A stretch of 64,000 bases of DNA from NCBI RefSeq assembly GCF_910589745.1, contig NZ_OU342399.1, positions 1,447,501 to 1,511,500 of the forward strand. Direction: 5' to 3'. The position numbers and the translations under genes were made by a program. The DNA comes from Candidatus Arcticimaribacter forsetii. Lineage in GTDB: Bacteria; Bacteroidota; Bacteroidia; Flavobacteriales; Flavobacteriaceae. This document shows, piece by piece, positions 63,845-64,000 of the stretch (its first letter is position 1; every line of letters starts with the position of its first letter). The notes below the pieces were generated by a model. It was given only the letters and a program-made list of their open reading frames with translations. It was not told the origin of the DNA and made no database searches.

Positions 63845-64000
63845 ATGGATAAAATTAAGAAGATAAAACAGAATGGGATAATATTTATCGGCTTAGGAGC
63901 TGGTGTGTTAAGTTTAAATGAATTAATTGATTTCACAGAACCTACTATATGGGCACTTAATATAGCAGGAAGTATTTTGGTAGCTTTACCTTTTCCATTT
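63845..64000 (+). CDS. Partial CDS of a small membrane protein (runs off the window)
   Basis: An open frame from ATG to the window end, 52 codons so far. It starts MDKIKKIKQNGIIFIGLGAG, then has LNELIDFTEPTIWALNIAGS and a second hydrophobic stretch (ILVALPFPF). Two membrane helices are likely. No family recognised. A TATATTTA near-match to the -7 consensus lies upstream (about 63813). Confidence 0.55.
   Translation, partial: MDKIKKIKQNGIIFIGLGAGVLSLNELIDFTEPTIWALNIAGSILVALPFPF

Overview
The window (about 64 kb, AT-rich) is chromosomal DNA of a Bacteroidota bacterium, very probably a marine member of the Flavobacteriaceae. The evidence is the -7 element TAnnTTTG in front of many genes, the scarcity of Shine-Dalgarno sequences despite an intact anti-SD in the 16S gene, and a set of families typical of the group: DUF4294, DUF3276, DUF1272, long NusB, a 1,122-residue SecA, a cyclophilin-FKBP fusion, GSIII next to GSII, and an HTH-less sigma-54 activator. 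No taxonomy search could be run.

Layout. 1-3042: a minus-strand rRNA operon (16S, tRNA-Ile, tRNA-Ala, then the first 640 nt of 23S) with a strong promoter. 3043-20829: housekeeping genes, including an M42 peptidase, pyrD, nusB-DUF1573-yajC, an ABC exporter, DUF3276, an M14 peptidase, recQ, and an envelope operon kdsD-tatC-AhpD-like-lptB facing pssA. 20989-34134: lnt, a gutted methyltransferase, PduO, secA, a fatty acid hydroxylase, a glycosyltransferase, msrA, a mutarotase and PAP2. 34146-44239: a MATE exporter, an M28 peptidase, the sigma-54 activator, MscS, grpE-dnaJ, mnmD and ilvE. 44272-52280: crcB, an ammonium module (glnB-amt-porin), purU, pyrF and prfA. 52335-55406: a four-gene thioredoxin/ApbE/DUF4266/DUF3570 cluster. 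55432-61989: purM, a cadherin-like lipoprotein, divergent GSIII and GSII glutamine synthetases, and a Ca2+/Na+ antiporter.

Nitrogen assimilation stands out. PII, the ammonium transporter and a porin-like protein lie about 10 kb from the two glutamine synthetases. Both control regions carry inverted repeats built on TACCCC and GGGTA, which suggests an undescribed shared operator.

The most unusual stretch is 62157-63597. A tRNA-Arg(ACG) gene is followed 1,330 bp later by an exact 47-bp copy of its 3' part, the footprint of site-specific integration. The enclosed mini-island has no integrase. It holds one secreted orphan protein and an array of five imperfect hairpin repeats. The loop is nearly constant (TCTCTATAGTA), while the stem arms differ from unit to unit yet stay complementary. 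A perfect TATATTTG promoter element lies 5' of the array. This looks like a structured RNA (or single-stranded DNA) system that I cannot assign to a known class.

Several start codons were moved from the longest open frame to internal ATG, GTG or TTG codons; the entries concerned say so.
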